This document shows positions 1 to 8,709 of a DNA stretch of 64,000 nucleotides, piece after piece. Source of the stretch: Lachnospiraceae bacterium (lineage in GTDB: Bacteria > Bacillota > Clostridia > Lachnospirales > Lachnospiraceae); NCBI GenBank assembly GCA_017940415.1, contig JAGAYR010000009.1, positions 170,327 to 234,326 of the forward strand, in the 5' to 3' direction. The first letter of the stretch is position 1; the number at the start of each line of letters is the position of its first letter. Under the pieces are notes generated by a model. The model did not search any database. It was not told where the DNA came from and saw only the letters and a program-made list of their open reading frames with translations. A program made the position numbers and the translations under genes.

Positions 1-328
1 ACATCGGAACTGCGATTTGTCATGAGCTGTACGGGATTTAAAAATGTTTGCAAAATCGATGATTCTGCGCTATATTAGTACCTGCATATTTGGTCAATGG
101 GGACAGTTTCCGTAGGGACACTGTCCCCATTTGCATGTATACTGAAAAGTTGGTAAATTTACAAAAAAATAATTTAATCATAGTTTCCATTTCAAAATGC
201 ATACTGCTTATTTTAACGGCATTTAAAATGAATTTTTATACAAAACGTTTTCGTAAGTTTCCGAAAATGCCACGAGCGGCAAATTTTTGACTTTTCTGGA
301 AAAAATTTTGTGATATAGTCTTAATGTT
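1..328. other. Gene-free leader of the window
   Basis: No convincing gene lies here. Bases 3-41 could be the last dozen codons of a gene entering from the left (open frame ending in TAA at 39-41), but this is too short to identify. The stretch then holds a perfect 11-bp inverted repeat (96-106/121-131) and a strongly AT-rich segment leading to a -10-like TATAGT at 314-319. A 66-codon open frame at 90-290 has no ribosome binding site and runs through the palindrome, so it is not called. Confidence 0.5.
96..131. repeat. GGGGAC palindrome (REP-like)
   Basis: Perfect 11-bp inverted repeat (AATGGGGACAG and its complement) around a 14-base loop that itself contains GGGACA. The GGGGACAG/CTGTCCCC core is related to the longer palindromes at 10386, 53266 and 55255. 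Repeats of this look are often spread by REP-associated tyrosine transposases in Firmicutes. No transposase is present in the window. Confidence 0.55.
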
Positions 329-871
329 ATGGACTCGGAGAGGATAAAAGAACGCACTTCCGATTATGAGGTAGAATTTATCAGGGATGAGAAGGGGCGT
401 CTTAAGAAAAAAGCCCGTTACAAAGGCCCTGACTTTTATTATGTCCTGCCTGAGGAGATAAGAAAGAAGGCAAGATATCTTTTAGGTGTATTCATTCTGA
501 TGGATATTGTTTTCACCATGATACCTCTTTTGATATCCGATCCTTTTATGCACAATTGGTACACTTCAGCGCCGCTTATCATGTGTCTGCTGGGAGACGT
601 ACATTTAATAATGGGATTTGTCACCTTCCTTACCGCGAAGGAACCTCTTAAGAGAGAGGATACCAAGCACGGGTTTGAGAGAATAGCCATATGGGCACTT
701 TTGAATACGATCTTTTCATTCGTATCTTCGGTCTCTCAGATCGTATGGCATGTAAAGAACGGATTTGAACTCCTGAATACATGTATAACCGTAAGCACGA
801 TTTTTATATTTGTTTTTTCTATATTAATAGGTAAAGCTAAGGGCTGCGCCGAGGCAAAGGAAAACAAATAA
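329..871 (+). CDS. Hypothetical four-helix membrane protein, possibly leaderless
   Basis: A 180-residue protein that I do not recognise. The first 45 residues are hydrophilic and charged. Four hydrophobic segments follow at roughly 48-67, 80-105, 118-142 and 150-170, and the C-terminus is short and charged. No catalytic motif is visible. It sits 72 bases upstream of oppA on the same strand and may be co-transcribed with the peptide importer, but nothing ties its function to it. No Shine-Dalgarno sequence precedes the ATG. A TATAGT at 314-319 would start transcription within a few bases of the ATG, so a leaderless message is possible. A later start is also possible, but the charged N-terminus looks like real coding sequence. 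Confidence 0.65.
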   Translation: MDSERIKERTSDYEVEFIRDEKGRLKKKARYKGPDFYYVLPEEIRKKARYLLGVFILMDIVFTMIPLLISDPFMHNWYTSAPLIMCLLGDVHLIMGFVTFLTAKEPLKREDTKHGFERIAIWALLNTIFSFVSSVSQIVWHVKNGFELLNTCITVSTIFIFVFSILIGKAKGCAEAKENK

Positions 872-943
872 CAATCATCCATAGCGGATGTGTTATATTT
901 CGATCTTATGTCGAAAGAAATGCTTATAGGAGGATTAGAAAAA

Positions 944-3259
944 ATGAAAAGCAAGAAATTAATGGCTATGCTTCTCTCAGCCGGAATGACGCTTTCCATG
1001 ATCGCAGGCTGCCAGAACAGCGCGAATGTGGACGTTCCCGATACTGAGACCGAGCAGGAGCAGGGACAGGAAGGCGATGTTACCGAGCCTGCCCAGACCT
1101 CGGAGGGGGATTCTACACTTGTTTATGCAACATCAACATTTGGTCAGAAGTTCAGCCCTTTCTTTGTTACCACTGCTTACGATCAGGAAGTTGTTGACCT
1201 TACTCAGGGAGCACTGCTTGCAGCTGACCGTGGCGGCGCAGTTATCAACAACGGTATCGAAGGTGAGATCGTAACTTACAACGGTTCCGATTATGAGTAC
1301 AAGGGAATGGGCGATGTTGAAGTCGTTCAGAACGCTGACGGATCTGTAGATTATAACCTTACCATGAAAGAGGGCGTTAAGTTCTCTGACGGTGTTGACG
1401 CAACCATCGATGATGTAATCTTCACCATTTATGTAATGTGCGATCCTACTTACGACGGACAGTCTACCATTTATGCACTTCCCATCGAAGGAATGTCCGA
1501 GTACCGTGGAGGTATGGATTCCAGAGGAAACGTTATCTTCGCAGCAGGCGAAGAGGGATATGCAGATACCGACCTCTACACCGAGGATCAGTACAATGCA
1601 TTCTGGGATTACTATAATAACAACGCAGGCGCTGACTTTGCTCAGGAGATCGTTGATTACTGTATCGCTAACGGATACAACTCAGCAGATGATTCTGTAG
1701 CTGACTGCGCTGCAAACTGGGGATTCGAGCTTGAAGCTGATGCAACCGCTCAGGATTTTTGGGATACCATCGTAGCTTCTTATGATTCTGCTGAGGAAGC
1801 TGAGTCTGTTGAGTCCGCAGGTTCTACCAGACTTCAGCTCACCATCGCTGCTCTTGGCGCAGAGTATGAGACCGGTGTTTCTACCGGAGAAGCTGCTGAG
1901 AATATCTCAGGTATAGAGAAGACCGGCGATCACAGCCTCACCGTTCACATGACCGAGTACGATGCTACCGCTATCTACAACATGGCGTTCCCCATCGCTC
2001 CTCTTCACTACTATGGTGATACTTCTCTTTATGATTATGACAACAACAGCTTCGGCTTCGTAAAGGGTGACCTTTCCGGAGTAAAGGCTAAGAATACAGA
2101 GCCTCTCGGATGCGGACCTTACTCCTTCGAGGGATACTCAAACGGTGTTGTTACTCTTAAGGCTAACCCCTACTATTATGAAGGCGAGCCTAAGACCACT
2201 TACATCCTTCTTCAGGAGTCTGTTGATTCCGACTATGTTCCCGGTATCGTAACCGGATCTTTCGACATTGCGGTTCCTACCATCAGCGATGATGTAGTTA
2301 AGGCTATCAAGGACGCTAACAACGGAGAACTTGTAGGCGACAGCATCACCACCGTTCTTGTTGACTACCGTGGATACGGATATCTCGGAATTAACGCTGA
2401 CCTTGTAAACGTAGGCGGAGATCCCGCTTCAGAGGCTTCCAAGAATCTTCGTAAGGGATTCATGACCCTCTTCTCAGTTTATCGTGATACCGTTATCAAT
2501 TCTTACTACGGAGATCGTGCATCTGTTATCCAGTATCCTATCTCCAACACTTCATGGGCAGCACCTCAGCCTGCAGATGAAGGATATGTTACCGCTTACT
2601 CTGTAGATGTAGACGGAAATGCAATTTACGATGCTTCAATGAACGAGGAGCAGCGTTATGAGGCAGCTAAGGAAGCTGCAATCGGATTCTTCAAGGCAGC
2701 AGGATTCAACTATGATGAAGCTACCGGCCAGTTCACCGATTTCACCGAGACTTACGAAGTAATGATCCCCGGACAGGGACAGCAGGATCACCCTGCATAC
2801 GGCGTTGCTGTAGCAGCATCCGAAGTACTTGAGAGCATGGGAATCAAGCTTCAGGTTAACGACGTAGGAACTTCAGTTTGGAACAATGCACTTGAGTCCA
2901 ACACCGCTATGATGTGGGCAGCTGCATGGCAGGCAACCGTAGATCCCGATATGACTCAGGTTTACTCCAGCGCAAATGCACACGGCAACGGAACCAACTC
3001 CAACCACTATGCTGTAGACGATGCAGATCTCGATGAGCTTATCAGAACAGGACGTCAGAGCGCTGATACCGAAGAGAGAAAGGCTATCTACAAAGAGGCA
3101 ATGGAGATCATCATGGATTGGGGCTGCGAGCTTCCTCTTTATCAGAGAAAGAACTGCACCACCTTCTCTACCGAGCGTGTTGACATTGCTACCATCCCTC
3201 AGGATATGACTCCTTATTGGGTATGGTATGCAGAGATCCATACTATGGAAGCAAAATAA
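944..3259 (+). CDS. oppA: Oligopeptide ABC transporter substrate-binding lipoprotein
   Basis: A 771-residue extracellular peptide-binding lipoprotein (SBP_bac_5 family) that delivers oligopeptides to the OppBCDF permease. The start is the ATG at 944, preceded by AGGAGG at 928-933; upstream in-frame ATGs lack such a site. The N-terminus is a lipoprotein signal peptide with lipobox MIAGC (Cys23), followed by an acidic Glu/Gln/Thr-rich linker. The fold covers the rest, including the family-type segment that follows the core EGVKFSDG. It is longer than most OppA proteins (about 540-650 residues) because of an Asp/Glu/Ala-rich insertion around residues 170-330. It is first in the operon oppA-B-C-D-F-pepF and is separated from oppB by a strong hairpin, the usual way of making binding protein in excess. 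Peptide specificity cannot be read from sequence. Confidence 0.93.
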   Translation: MKSKKLMAMLLSAGMTLSMIAGCQNSANVDVPDTETEQEQGQEGDVTEPAQTSEGDSTLVYATSTFGQKFSPFFVTTAYDQEVVDLTQGALLAADRGGAVINNGIEGEIVTYNGSDYEYKGMGDVEVVQNADGSVDYNLTMKEGVKFSDGVDATIDDVIFTIYVMCDPTYDGQSTIYALPIEGMSEYRGGMDSRGNVIFAAGEEGYADTDLYTEDQYNAFWDYYNNNAGADFAQEIVDYCIANGYNSADDSVADCAANWGFELEADATAQDFWDTIVASYDSAEEAESVESAGSTRLQLTIAALGAEYETGVSTGEAAENISGIEKTGDHSLTVHMTEYDATAIYNMAFPIAPLHYYGDTSLYDYDNNSFGFVKGDLSGVKAKNTEPLGCGPYSFEGYSNGVVTLKANPYYYEGEPKTTYILLQESVDSDYVPGIVTGSFDIAVPTISDDVVKAIKDANNGELVGDSITTVLVDYRGYGYLGINADLVNVGGDPASEASKNLRKGFMTLFSVYRDTVINSYYGDRASVIQYPISNTSWAAPQPADEGYVTAYSVDVDGNAIYDASMNEEQRYEAAKEAAIGFFKAAGFNYDEATGQFTDFTETYEVMIPGQGQQDHPAYGVAVAASEVLESMGIKLQVNDVGTSVWNNALESNTAMMWAAAWQATVDPDMTQVYSSANAHGNGTNSNHYAVDDADLDELIRTGRQSADTEERKAIYKEAMEIIMDWGCELPLYQRKNCTTFSTERVDIATIPQDMTPYWVWYAEIHTMEAK

Positions 3260-3276
3260 TTCTTTAGAATAACTTT

Positions 3277-3315
3277 CCGGATGAGAGGAGGCACTCGCCT
3301 CCTCCCAATATCCGG
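3277..3315 (+). promoter_or_regulatory. Intercistronic hairpin between oppA and oppB
   Basis: Two nested perfect stems: outer CCGGAT/ATCCGG (3277-3282/3310-3315) and inner GAGGAGGC/GCCTCCTC (3285-3292/3297-3304) with a four-base loop. Only four T residues follow, so it is probably a leaky terminator or an mRNA-stabilising structure that keeps oppA message above that of oppBCDF. Confidence 0.7.
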
Positions 3316-3338
3316 TTTTAGAAGGCAGGATTTTTAAA

Positions 3339-4328
3339 ATGGCTAAGTTTATAATCAAACGATTATTGTACAGCGTACTTATTCTTTTCTTCGTCATGTT
3401 TCTCATCTACGTGCTGATGTATAACATGCCCACGAGCTTTGTTGAGACGAAGGCAAGAGAACTCGCATCCCGTCCCGGAGCTACCAAGAGCTATACCGAG
3501 TGGCTTGCGGATCTTAACGCACAATACGGAATGGATAAGGGCGTGGTACAGGGATACTTCGTTTGGCTTAGCAGCGCTGTCCGCGGAAACTGGGGAGACA
3601 GCTGGCAGTGGACTGTCCCCGTTCTTGAGAAGTTCAATAATACGGTCTGGTACAGTTTTGCACTGGGACTGGTTTCTTTTATCTTTGAAGTTATAATCGC
3701 AATACCGCTTGGAATCACAGCGGCCAAAAAACAATACAGCTTTACGGATTACTTCACCACCGTTGTCGCCATGGTAAGTATTTCGTTACCTACATTCTTC
3801 CTGGCGACCCTTCTTAAATATGTCTTTGCGGTCAAACTCGGATGGGTTGATCTCACCGGTATGCAGGGACGTGATTATCAGTTTTTATCTACTTTTGGAA
3901 AATTCCTGGATTTAGCGAAGCACTTCGCACTTCCTGCCGTAACTCTTACCGTTATCGGTATCGGAAGCCTTATGCGCTATACCCGTACAAATATGCTGGA
4001 AGTTCTTAATTCCGATTACATCAGAACCGCTCGTGCGAAGGGCGTTCCCGAAAAGAAAGTTATCGGAAAGCACGCTTTCAGAAATACACTCATTCCTCTT
4101 GTAACCATGCTTGGCGGAATGCTCCCCGGACTTTTCTCCGGAGCGCTTATTACCGAGACACTCTTCGGTATCAGAGGAATCGGCTATGCTTCATACTATT
4201 CAATGACACAGGCGGATATTCCGTTTATCATGTTCTACCTTGCATTTATTTCGGTGCTGACACTTCTCGGAAACCTGATCTCCGATCTGCTCTATGCTGC
4301 GGTTGATCCCAGAGTGCGCCTGAGTTGA
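3339..4328 (+). CDS. oppB: Oligopeptide ABC transporter permease OppB
   Basis: A 329-residue inner-membrane permease of the DppB/OppB family (BPD_transp_1). It starts with the basic MAKFIIKRLLYS typical of OppB, followed by the first membrane helix (about 9-29), an extracellular segment, and five further helices between about 105 and 325. The EAA loop that docks on the ATPases is visible at about residues 229-253 (ARAKGVPEKK onward). Length matches the family. It lies 79 bases after oppA and 28 before oppC, and forms the translocation pore with OppC. Confidence 0.94.
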   Translation: MAKFIIKRLLYSVLILFFVMFLIYVLMYNMPTSFVETKARELASRPGATKSYTEWLADLNAQYGMDKGVVQGYFVWLSSAVRGNWGDSWQWTVPVLEKFNNTVWYSFALGLVSFIFEVIIAIPLGITAAKKQYSFTDYFTTVVAMVSISLPTFFLATLLKYVFAVKLGWVDLTGMQGRDYQFLSTFGKFLDLAKHFALPAVTLTVIGIGSLMRYTRTNMLEVLNSDYIRTARAKGVPEKKVIGKHAFRNTLIPLVTMLGGMLPGLFSGALITETLFGIRGIGYASYYSMTQADIPFIMFYLAFISVLTLLGNLISDLLYAAVDPRVRLS

Positions 4329-4356
4329 TAATTATTGAAAAGGAATCTATAGAGAC

Positions 4357-6390
4357 ATGGCTTCATATAATCTGAATGAAATATTAAAAGCGAAGGCCGG
4401 AAAAGGCGATAAGCAGGGAACAGTCGGACTTGATGACGTTGCCCGCGTTAAGGTTCTTTCTCCCGGAAGACAGGTTTTCAAGAGATTTATCAGAAACCGC
4501 CTTGCAGTATTCGGAAGCGTTCTTCTGATCATAATGTTTGTATTCTCTTTCCTGGGTCCTCTTTTTTATCACTGCGGACAGAAGGAGATTTTCTACAAAT
4601 ATGATTCTCAGAATATAAACTACGGACTGGCCAAGGAGATTACCAGCTATACCGGATATAACGTTTCAAGCGATATATCGGTTCCCAGATCTGCGACCAC
4701 ATCAGTTAACAGCGTGGCCAAGAGCCTTATCGCAGCTGATGAGGATTCCGCGATCATTGCAACGGACGACGGTTCATTCCTCTTAAACAGAGTAAATGAC
4801 GATGTCTTTGTACTTGCATCGGTAAACGCATCCAAGATTGCTTCAGTGGGTGAAGGAAGTGCACTCGTCGGTGTCTACGACATGGTAGGCGGTAAGATCA
4901 GTTTCACCGGACAGGAGATAGAAGGTCTTCTTGAAGCTCTTACTAAGAACTTCAGCAGAACCGGCGGTTCATTCACATATGAAGGTGTCAGATACACATA
5001 TGAGAAGGACGTTGCCAAGTCTTACAACATTTATTCAGAGCTTGACGGCGTAGTTCTTTTTGACAATTCGCTTCCCGAAGCTTTTGCGGATGCATTTGAG
5101 AAAGCTGCAGACAAGAAAGCTTATTCATTCACCGCAGGCGGAAAGACATATTATATCGTGGAGACAAATTCCGGATTTGATGCATATTCCGCATCAGGCG
5201 AAAAGACTGCGATGGTATATACCAGATACACCTTTAACGCCATTACCACAGATGTTAAGATCTCAGATTCACTTAAGGCAAATACACTTCTTCACATCAC
5301 CGACGGCAAATCATTTGATGTTGACGGAACTTCTTATAAGGTTGGCGAATCCGAGGGACTGATCATCCTTAAGGATGGAGACGGTAAGGAGATTGCAGAA
5401 CTATCCACTTTCTCCGTTAAGAGATACTCCGGTGAAGACAGTATTGAATACGATCTGAAAAAAGAGATCGAAGAGCTTGTACTTGAAATGTCCGAGAACG
5501 GTGAGAAGACCAGAACTCTGGTTTATGACCTTCCTTATCAGGATGAGAACGGACTTTACGTATATGACGAAGAAGGAAATCTTCAGTACTCTCAGGCAGA
5601 ACTTACCATCACCAAGAGAGATACCGGAGAATATGTCATCAACTGCGACCAGGTAATATATGTCATCGATATGTTCGCTTTTTCTTCCAAGGAGCACATC
5701 CTCGGAACAGACGGAGACGGATTCGATGTTCTTGCCAGAGTTATGTACGGCGGACGAGTATCACTTATGGTAGGTTTCGTAGTCGTATTCCTTGAGATCA
5801 TCCTCGGCGTTATCATGGGTGGTCTTGCAGGATACTACGGCGGATGGGTAGATAACCTCATCATGAGACTGGTAGATATTTTCTACTGTTTGCCTTCACT
5901 TCCCATCATGATCATCCTTGGTGCGACCATGGACTCACTGAGAATGGACACTTATCTCAGACTCGTCATCATGATGGCAACCCTTGGATTCCTCGGATGG
6001 GCAGGTGTTGCACGTATGGTGCGCGGCCAGATCCTTTCACTTCGCGAGCAGGAGTTCATGGTAGCTGCAGAGGCAACCGGAATCAGGGTTCGTAAGAGAA
6101 TCTTCAGACACCTTATTCCCAACGTAATGCCTCAGCTGATCGTCATCGCAACCATGGGTATGGGTTCAGTCATTCTTACCGAGTCCACCCTTTCATTCCT
6201 CGGCCTTGGTGTTAAGCATCCTCTTGCTACATGGGGAACCATCATCAACTCCGTTTCATCCGCAACTGCGATGGCTCATTACCAGCATATATGGATCCCC
6301 GTTGGTCTTCTTATCTGTCTTACCGTTATAGCATTCAACTTTGTAGGTGACGGATTAAGAGACGCATACGATCCTAAGTCCAAGAGATAA
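4357..6390 (+). CDS. oppC: Oligopeptide ABC transporter permease OppC with large extracellular insertion
   Basis: A 677-residue permease, about twice the usual OppC length (about 300-350). The N-terminal OppC_N segment and first membrane helix (about 48-72) are normal, and the transport domain with its five helices and EAA loop (AAEATGIRVRKR, about 569-580) occupies residues 465-677. Between them lies about 390 residues where relatives have about 40-60. By topology this insertion is extracellular. It contains three related stretches of the form F-x-x-x-G-x-x-Y at roughly residues 207, 252 and 325, suggesting a repeated beta module. The reading frame is intact and base composition matches the neighbours, so this is not an assembly join. 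The insertion could contact OppA or the cell wall, or bind ligand. Confidence 0.92.
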   Translation: MASYNLNEILKAKAGKGDKQGTVGLDDVARVKVLSPGRQVFKRFIRNRLAVFGSVLLIIMFVFSFLGPLFYHCGQKEIFYKYDSQNINYGLAKEITSYTGYNVSSDISVPRSATTSVNSVAKSLIAADEDSAIIATDDGSFLLNRVNDDVFVLASVNASKIASVGEGSALVGVYDMVGGKISFTGQEIEGLLEALTKNFSRTGGSFTYEGVRYTYEKDVAKSYNIYSELDGVVLFDNSLPEAFADAFEKAADKKAYSFTAGGKTYYIVETNSGFDAYSASGEKTAMVYTRYTFNAITTDVKISDSLKANTLLHITDGKSFDVDGTSYKVGESEGLIILKDGDGKEIAELSTFSVKRYSGEDSIEYDLKKEIEELVLEMSENGEKTRTLVYDLPYQDENGLYVYDEEGNLQYSQAELTITKRDTGEYVINCDQVIYVIDMFAFSSKEHILGTDGDGFDVLARVMYGGRVSLMVGFVVVFLEIILGVIMGGLAGYYGGWVDNLIMRLVDIFYCLPSLPIMIILGATMDSLRMDTYLRLVIMMATLGFLGWAGVARMVRGQILSLREQEFMVAAEATGIRVRKRIFRHLIPNVMPQLIVIATMGMGSVILTESTLSFLGLGVKHPLATWGTIINSVSSATAMAHYQHIWIPVGLLICLTVIAFNFVGDGLRDAYDPKSKR

Positions 6391-6418
6391 CAGTAAAAAG
6401 CTTTTTAAGAGGTTTGTC

Positions 6419-7657
6419 ATGGCTGATAACAAAGAGAAAGTAGAAGAGAATAAGCAGGAGAATAATTCTTCTTACATATCTGCTAAAGAGTCCAGAAAGA
6501 TCACCAAGTTCAATCGCAAGGTGACCAAGAAGCTGGAAGCTGACAGAGCAAATGCCAAGAAGGATCCTTCACTTTATACAACCAAGATGAAGGACGAGAA
6601 CAATGTTGTTGAGTTCGACAACGTTTGTACTTACTTTTTTACCGATGTAGGCGTCGTAAAATCAGTTGACGGAATCAACTTTAATATCCCCAAGTGTTCC
6701 ACCGTCGGAGTCGTAGGAGAGTCAGGATGCGGAAAGAGTGTTACCAGCCTTTCTCTCATGCAGCTTCTTCAGAGACCCAGCGGACAGACTGTAGGTGGAG
6801 AAATCCGTTTTAACTTAGGTGACGGCACCGCATACAATATCGTAAACACTCCTACCGCCAAGATGCAGGAGATCCGCGGAAACAGAATTTCCATGATCTT
6901 CCAGGAGCCTATGACCAGCCTCAATCCGGTATTCAAGATCGGAATGCAGGTTAACGAGGTTCTCGAGCTTCATAATCCCGAGATGAGCAAAGAGCAGATC
7001 AAAGCCCGTACTCTCGAGATGCTTGAGATGGTAGGTATCGCCAATAAAGAAGGCGTTTATGAGATGTATCCTCACGAGCTTTCCGGCGGTATGAGACAGC
7101 GTGTAATGATCGCGATCGCACTTGCATGCAGCCCCGAACTTATCATTGCAGACGAGCCCACCACCGCTCTTGATGTTACCATTCAGGCTCAGATCCTTGA
7201 CCTTCTTGCAGGTCTTAAGAACAAGATCAATTCATCCATCATGCTCATCACCCATGACCTTGGAGTTGTAGCAAGCATGGCGGATTACGTAGTAGTAATG
7301 TATGCGGGACGCGTTATTGAAAAAGGTACCGCAGATGATATTTTCCATCATCCCGCACATCCTTATACCATCGGACTTATGAAGTCCAAACCCGTTGTAG
7401 GTAAGAAGGTTGATTCACTCTACAACATTGAAGGAAACGTACCTAACCCCGTTGATATGCCCGACTATTGTTACTTCCGCGATCGCTGCAATATGCAGTG
7501 CGAGAGATGTAAGGCAAAAGTCGGAGAAGCAGGAGGAGATTATCCCCCTGAGATCAAGATCTCCGATACACACTTCGTATCCTGCTACAGATTCTTTGAA
7601 GAAGGCGAAGTTATCGGATACCCCAAGACCGTGAATGCAGAGGAGCTTTTAAAATGA
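6419..7657 (+). CDS. oppD: Oligopeptide ABC transporter ATP-binding protein OppD
   Basis: A 412-residue cytoplasmic ATPase that powers peptide import as a heterodimer with OppF. Walker A GESGCGKS is at residues 100-107, the Q-loop follows, and the signature LSGGMRQR and Walker B LIIADEPTTALD are clear. The C-terminal oligopeptide-transporter domain carries a Cys cluster (CNMQCERC). Such clusters in OppD/DppD relatives can hold an iron-sulfur cluster; that is family knowledge, not proof here. The 60 residues before the ATPase domain are highly charged Lys/Glu-rich sequence, longer than usual. oppF follows with a 4-base ATGA overlap. Confidence 0.94.
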   Translation: MADNKEKVEENKQENNSSYISAKESRKITKFNRKVTKKLEADRANAKKDPSLYTTKMKDENNVVEFDNVCTYFFTDVGVVKSVDGINFNIPKCSTVGVVGESGCGKSVTSLSLMQLLQRPSGQTVGGEIRFNLGDGTAYNIVNTPTAKMQEIRGNRISMIFQEPMTSLNPVFKIGMQVNEVLELHNPEMSKEQIKARTLEMLEMVGIANKEGVYEMYPHELSGGMRQRVMIAIALACSPELIIADEPTTALDVTIQAQILDLLAGLKNKINSSIMLITHDLGVVASMADYVVVMYAGRVIEKGTADDIFHHPAHPYTIGLMKSKPVVGKKVDSLYNIEGNVPNPVDMPDYCYFRDRCNMQCERCKAKVGEAGGDYPPEIKISDTHFVSCYRFFEEGEVIGYPKTVNAEELLK

Positions 7658-8706
7658 GCGAAGTAAAAGATCAGATGCCTTTCGAAGGCGCTGAAAAGGA
7701 TAGTGAAAATCTTCTTGTAGTCAAGAATCTGAAGAAGTACTTCCCCATCAAATCAAGCTTCTTTAAGATGACCGTAGGTAATGTAAAGGCAGTCGACGGT
7801 GTTTCCTTTGCCATCAAAAAGGGAACCACCATGGGCCTTGTAGGTGAGTCCGGATGCGGTAAGTCAACAACCGGAAGAACCATCTTAAGACTTCAGGAGA
7901 AGACTGACGGAGAGGTTTATTTTGACGGACAGGATATCTTCAAGCTCTCCAAGGAAGAGTTAAGAAAGCTTCGTCCCAGGATCCAGATCATCTTCCAGGA
8001 TCCTTATTCAAGCCTTTCTCCCAGACTTCCTGTCGGTGAGATCATCGCTGAGGCAGTAAGAGAGCATGGAATAGTTCCCAAGGAAGAACTTGACGATTAC
8101 GTTACCAGAGTAATGGAAGCGTGCGGACTTCAGGAGTGGCACAAGAACCGTTACCCTCATGAGTTCTCCGGCGGACAGCGTCAGAGAATCTGTATCGCAA
8201 GAGCTCTTGCTCTTAATCCCGATTTCATTCTCTGTGACGAGCCAGTTTCTGCACTTGACGTTTCGATTCAGGCGCAGATCATTAACCTGCTCAGAGAACT
8301 TCAGAAAGAATTCGGCCTGACATATTTGTTTATTTCACACGATCTGTCAGTTGTTGAGCATATATCAGACACCGTAGGTGTTATGTATCTCGGAAACATG
8401 GTTGAGTATGCTGAGACAGAGAAGATTTATTCAAATCCTCTCCATCCTTACACCACCGCACTCTTTTCCGCGATACCCGTACCCGATCCGGATTACAAGA
8501 TGAACAGAATAGTCCTTCAGGGCAACATTCCTTCACCCGCAAATCCGCCTTCAGGATGTAAGTTCCATACCAGATGCGACAAGTGTATGGAAATCTGTAA
8601 GAATAAGGCACCCGAAATGATGGAGGTAGAACCCGGACATTTCTGTGCCTGCCATTTGTACGACAAAAACGTCTCTGAGGAAAACAAAGAGACCAAGGAG
8701 AATTAA
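7654..8706 (+). CDS. oppF: Oligopeptide ABC transporter ATP-binding protein OppF
   Basis: A 350-residue cytoplasmic ATPase, partner of OppD. Walker A GESGCGKS is at 64-71, the signature FSGGQRQR and Walker B FILCDEPVSALD follow, and the C-terminal oligopeptide domain has Cys residues (CKFHTRCDKC) like those in OppD. Length and order match canonical OppF. Its ATG overlaps the oppD stop, implying translational coupling, and the peptidase gene begins three bases after its stop. Confidence 0.94.
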   Translation: MSEVKDQMPFEGAEKDSENLLVVKNLKKYFPIKSSFFKMTVGNVKAVDGVSFAIKKGTTMGLVGESGCGKSTTGRTILRLQEKTDGEVYFDGQDIFKLSKEELRKLRPRIQIIFQDPYSSLSPRLPVGEIIAEAVREHGIVPKEELDDYVTRVMEACGLQEWHKNRYPHEFSGGQRQRICIARALALNPDFILCDEPVSALDVSIQAQIINLLRELQKEFGLTYLFISHDLSVVEHISDTVGVMYLGNMVEYAETEKIYSNPLHPYTTALFSAIPVPDPDYKMNRIVLQGNIPSPANPPSGCKFHTRCDKCMEICKNKAPEMMEVEPGHFCACHLYDKNVSEENKETKEN

Positions 8707-8709
8707 TTT

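Noticed and set aside
90-290. 66-codon open frame
   Set aside because: No ribosome binding site, runs through the GGGGAC palindrome, and has no protein-like features.
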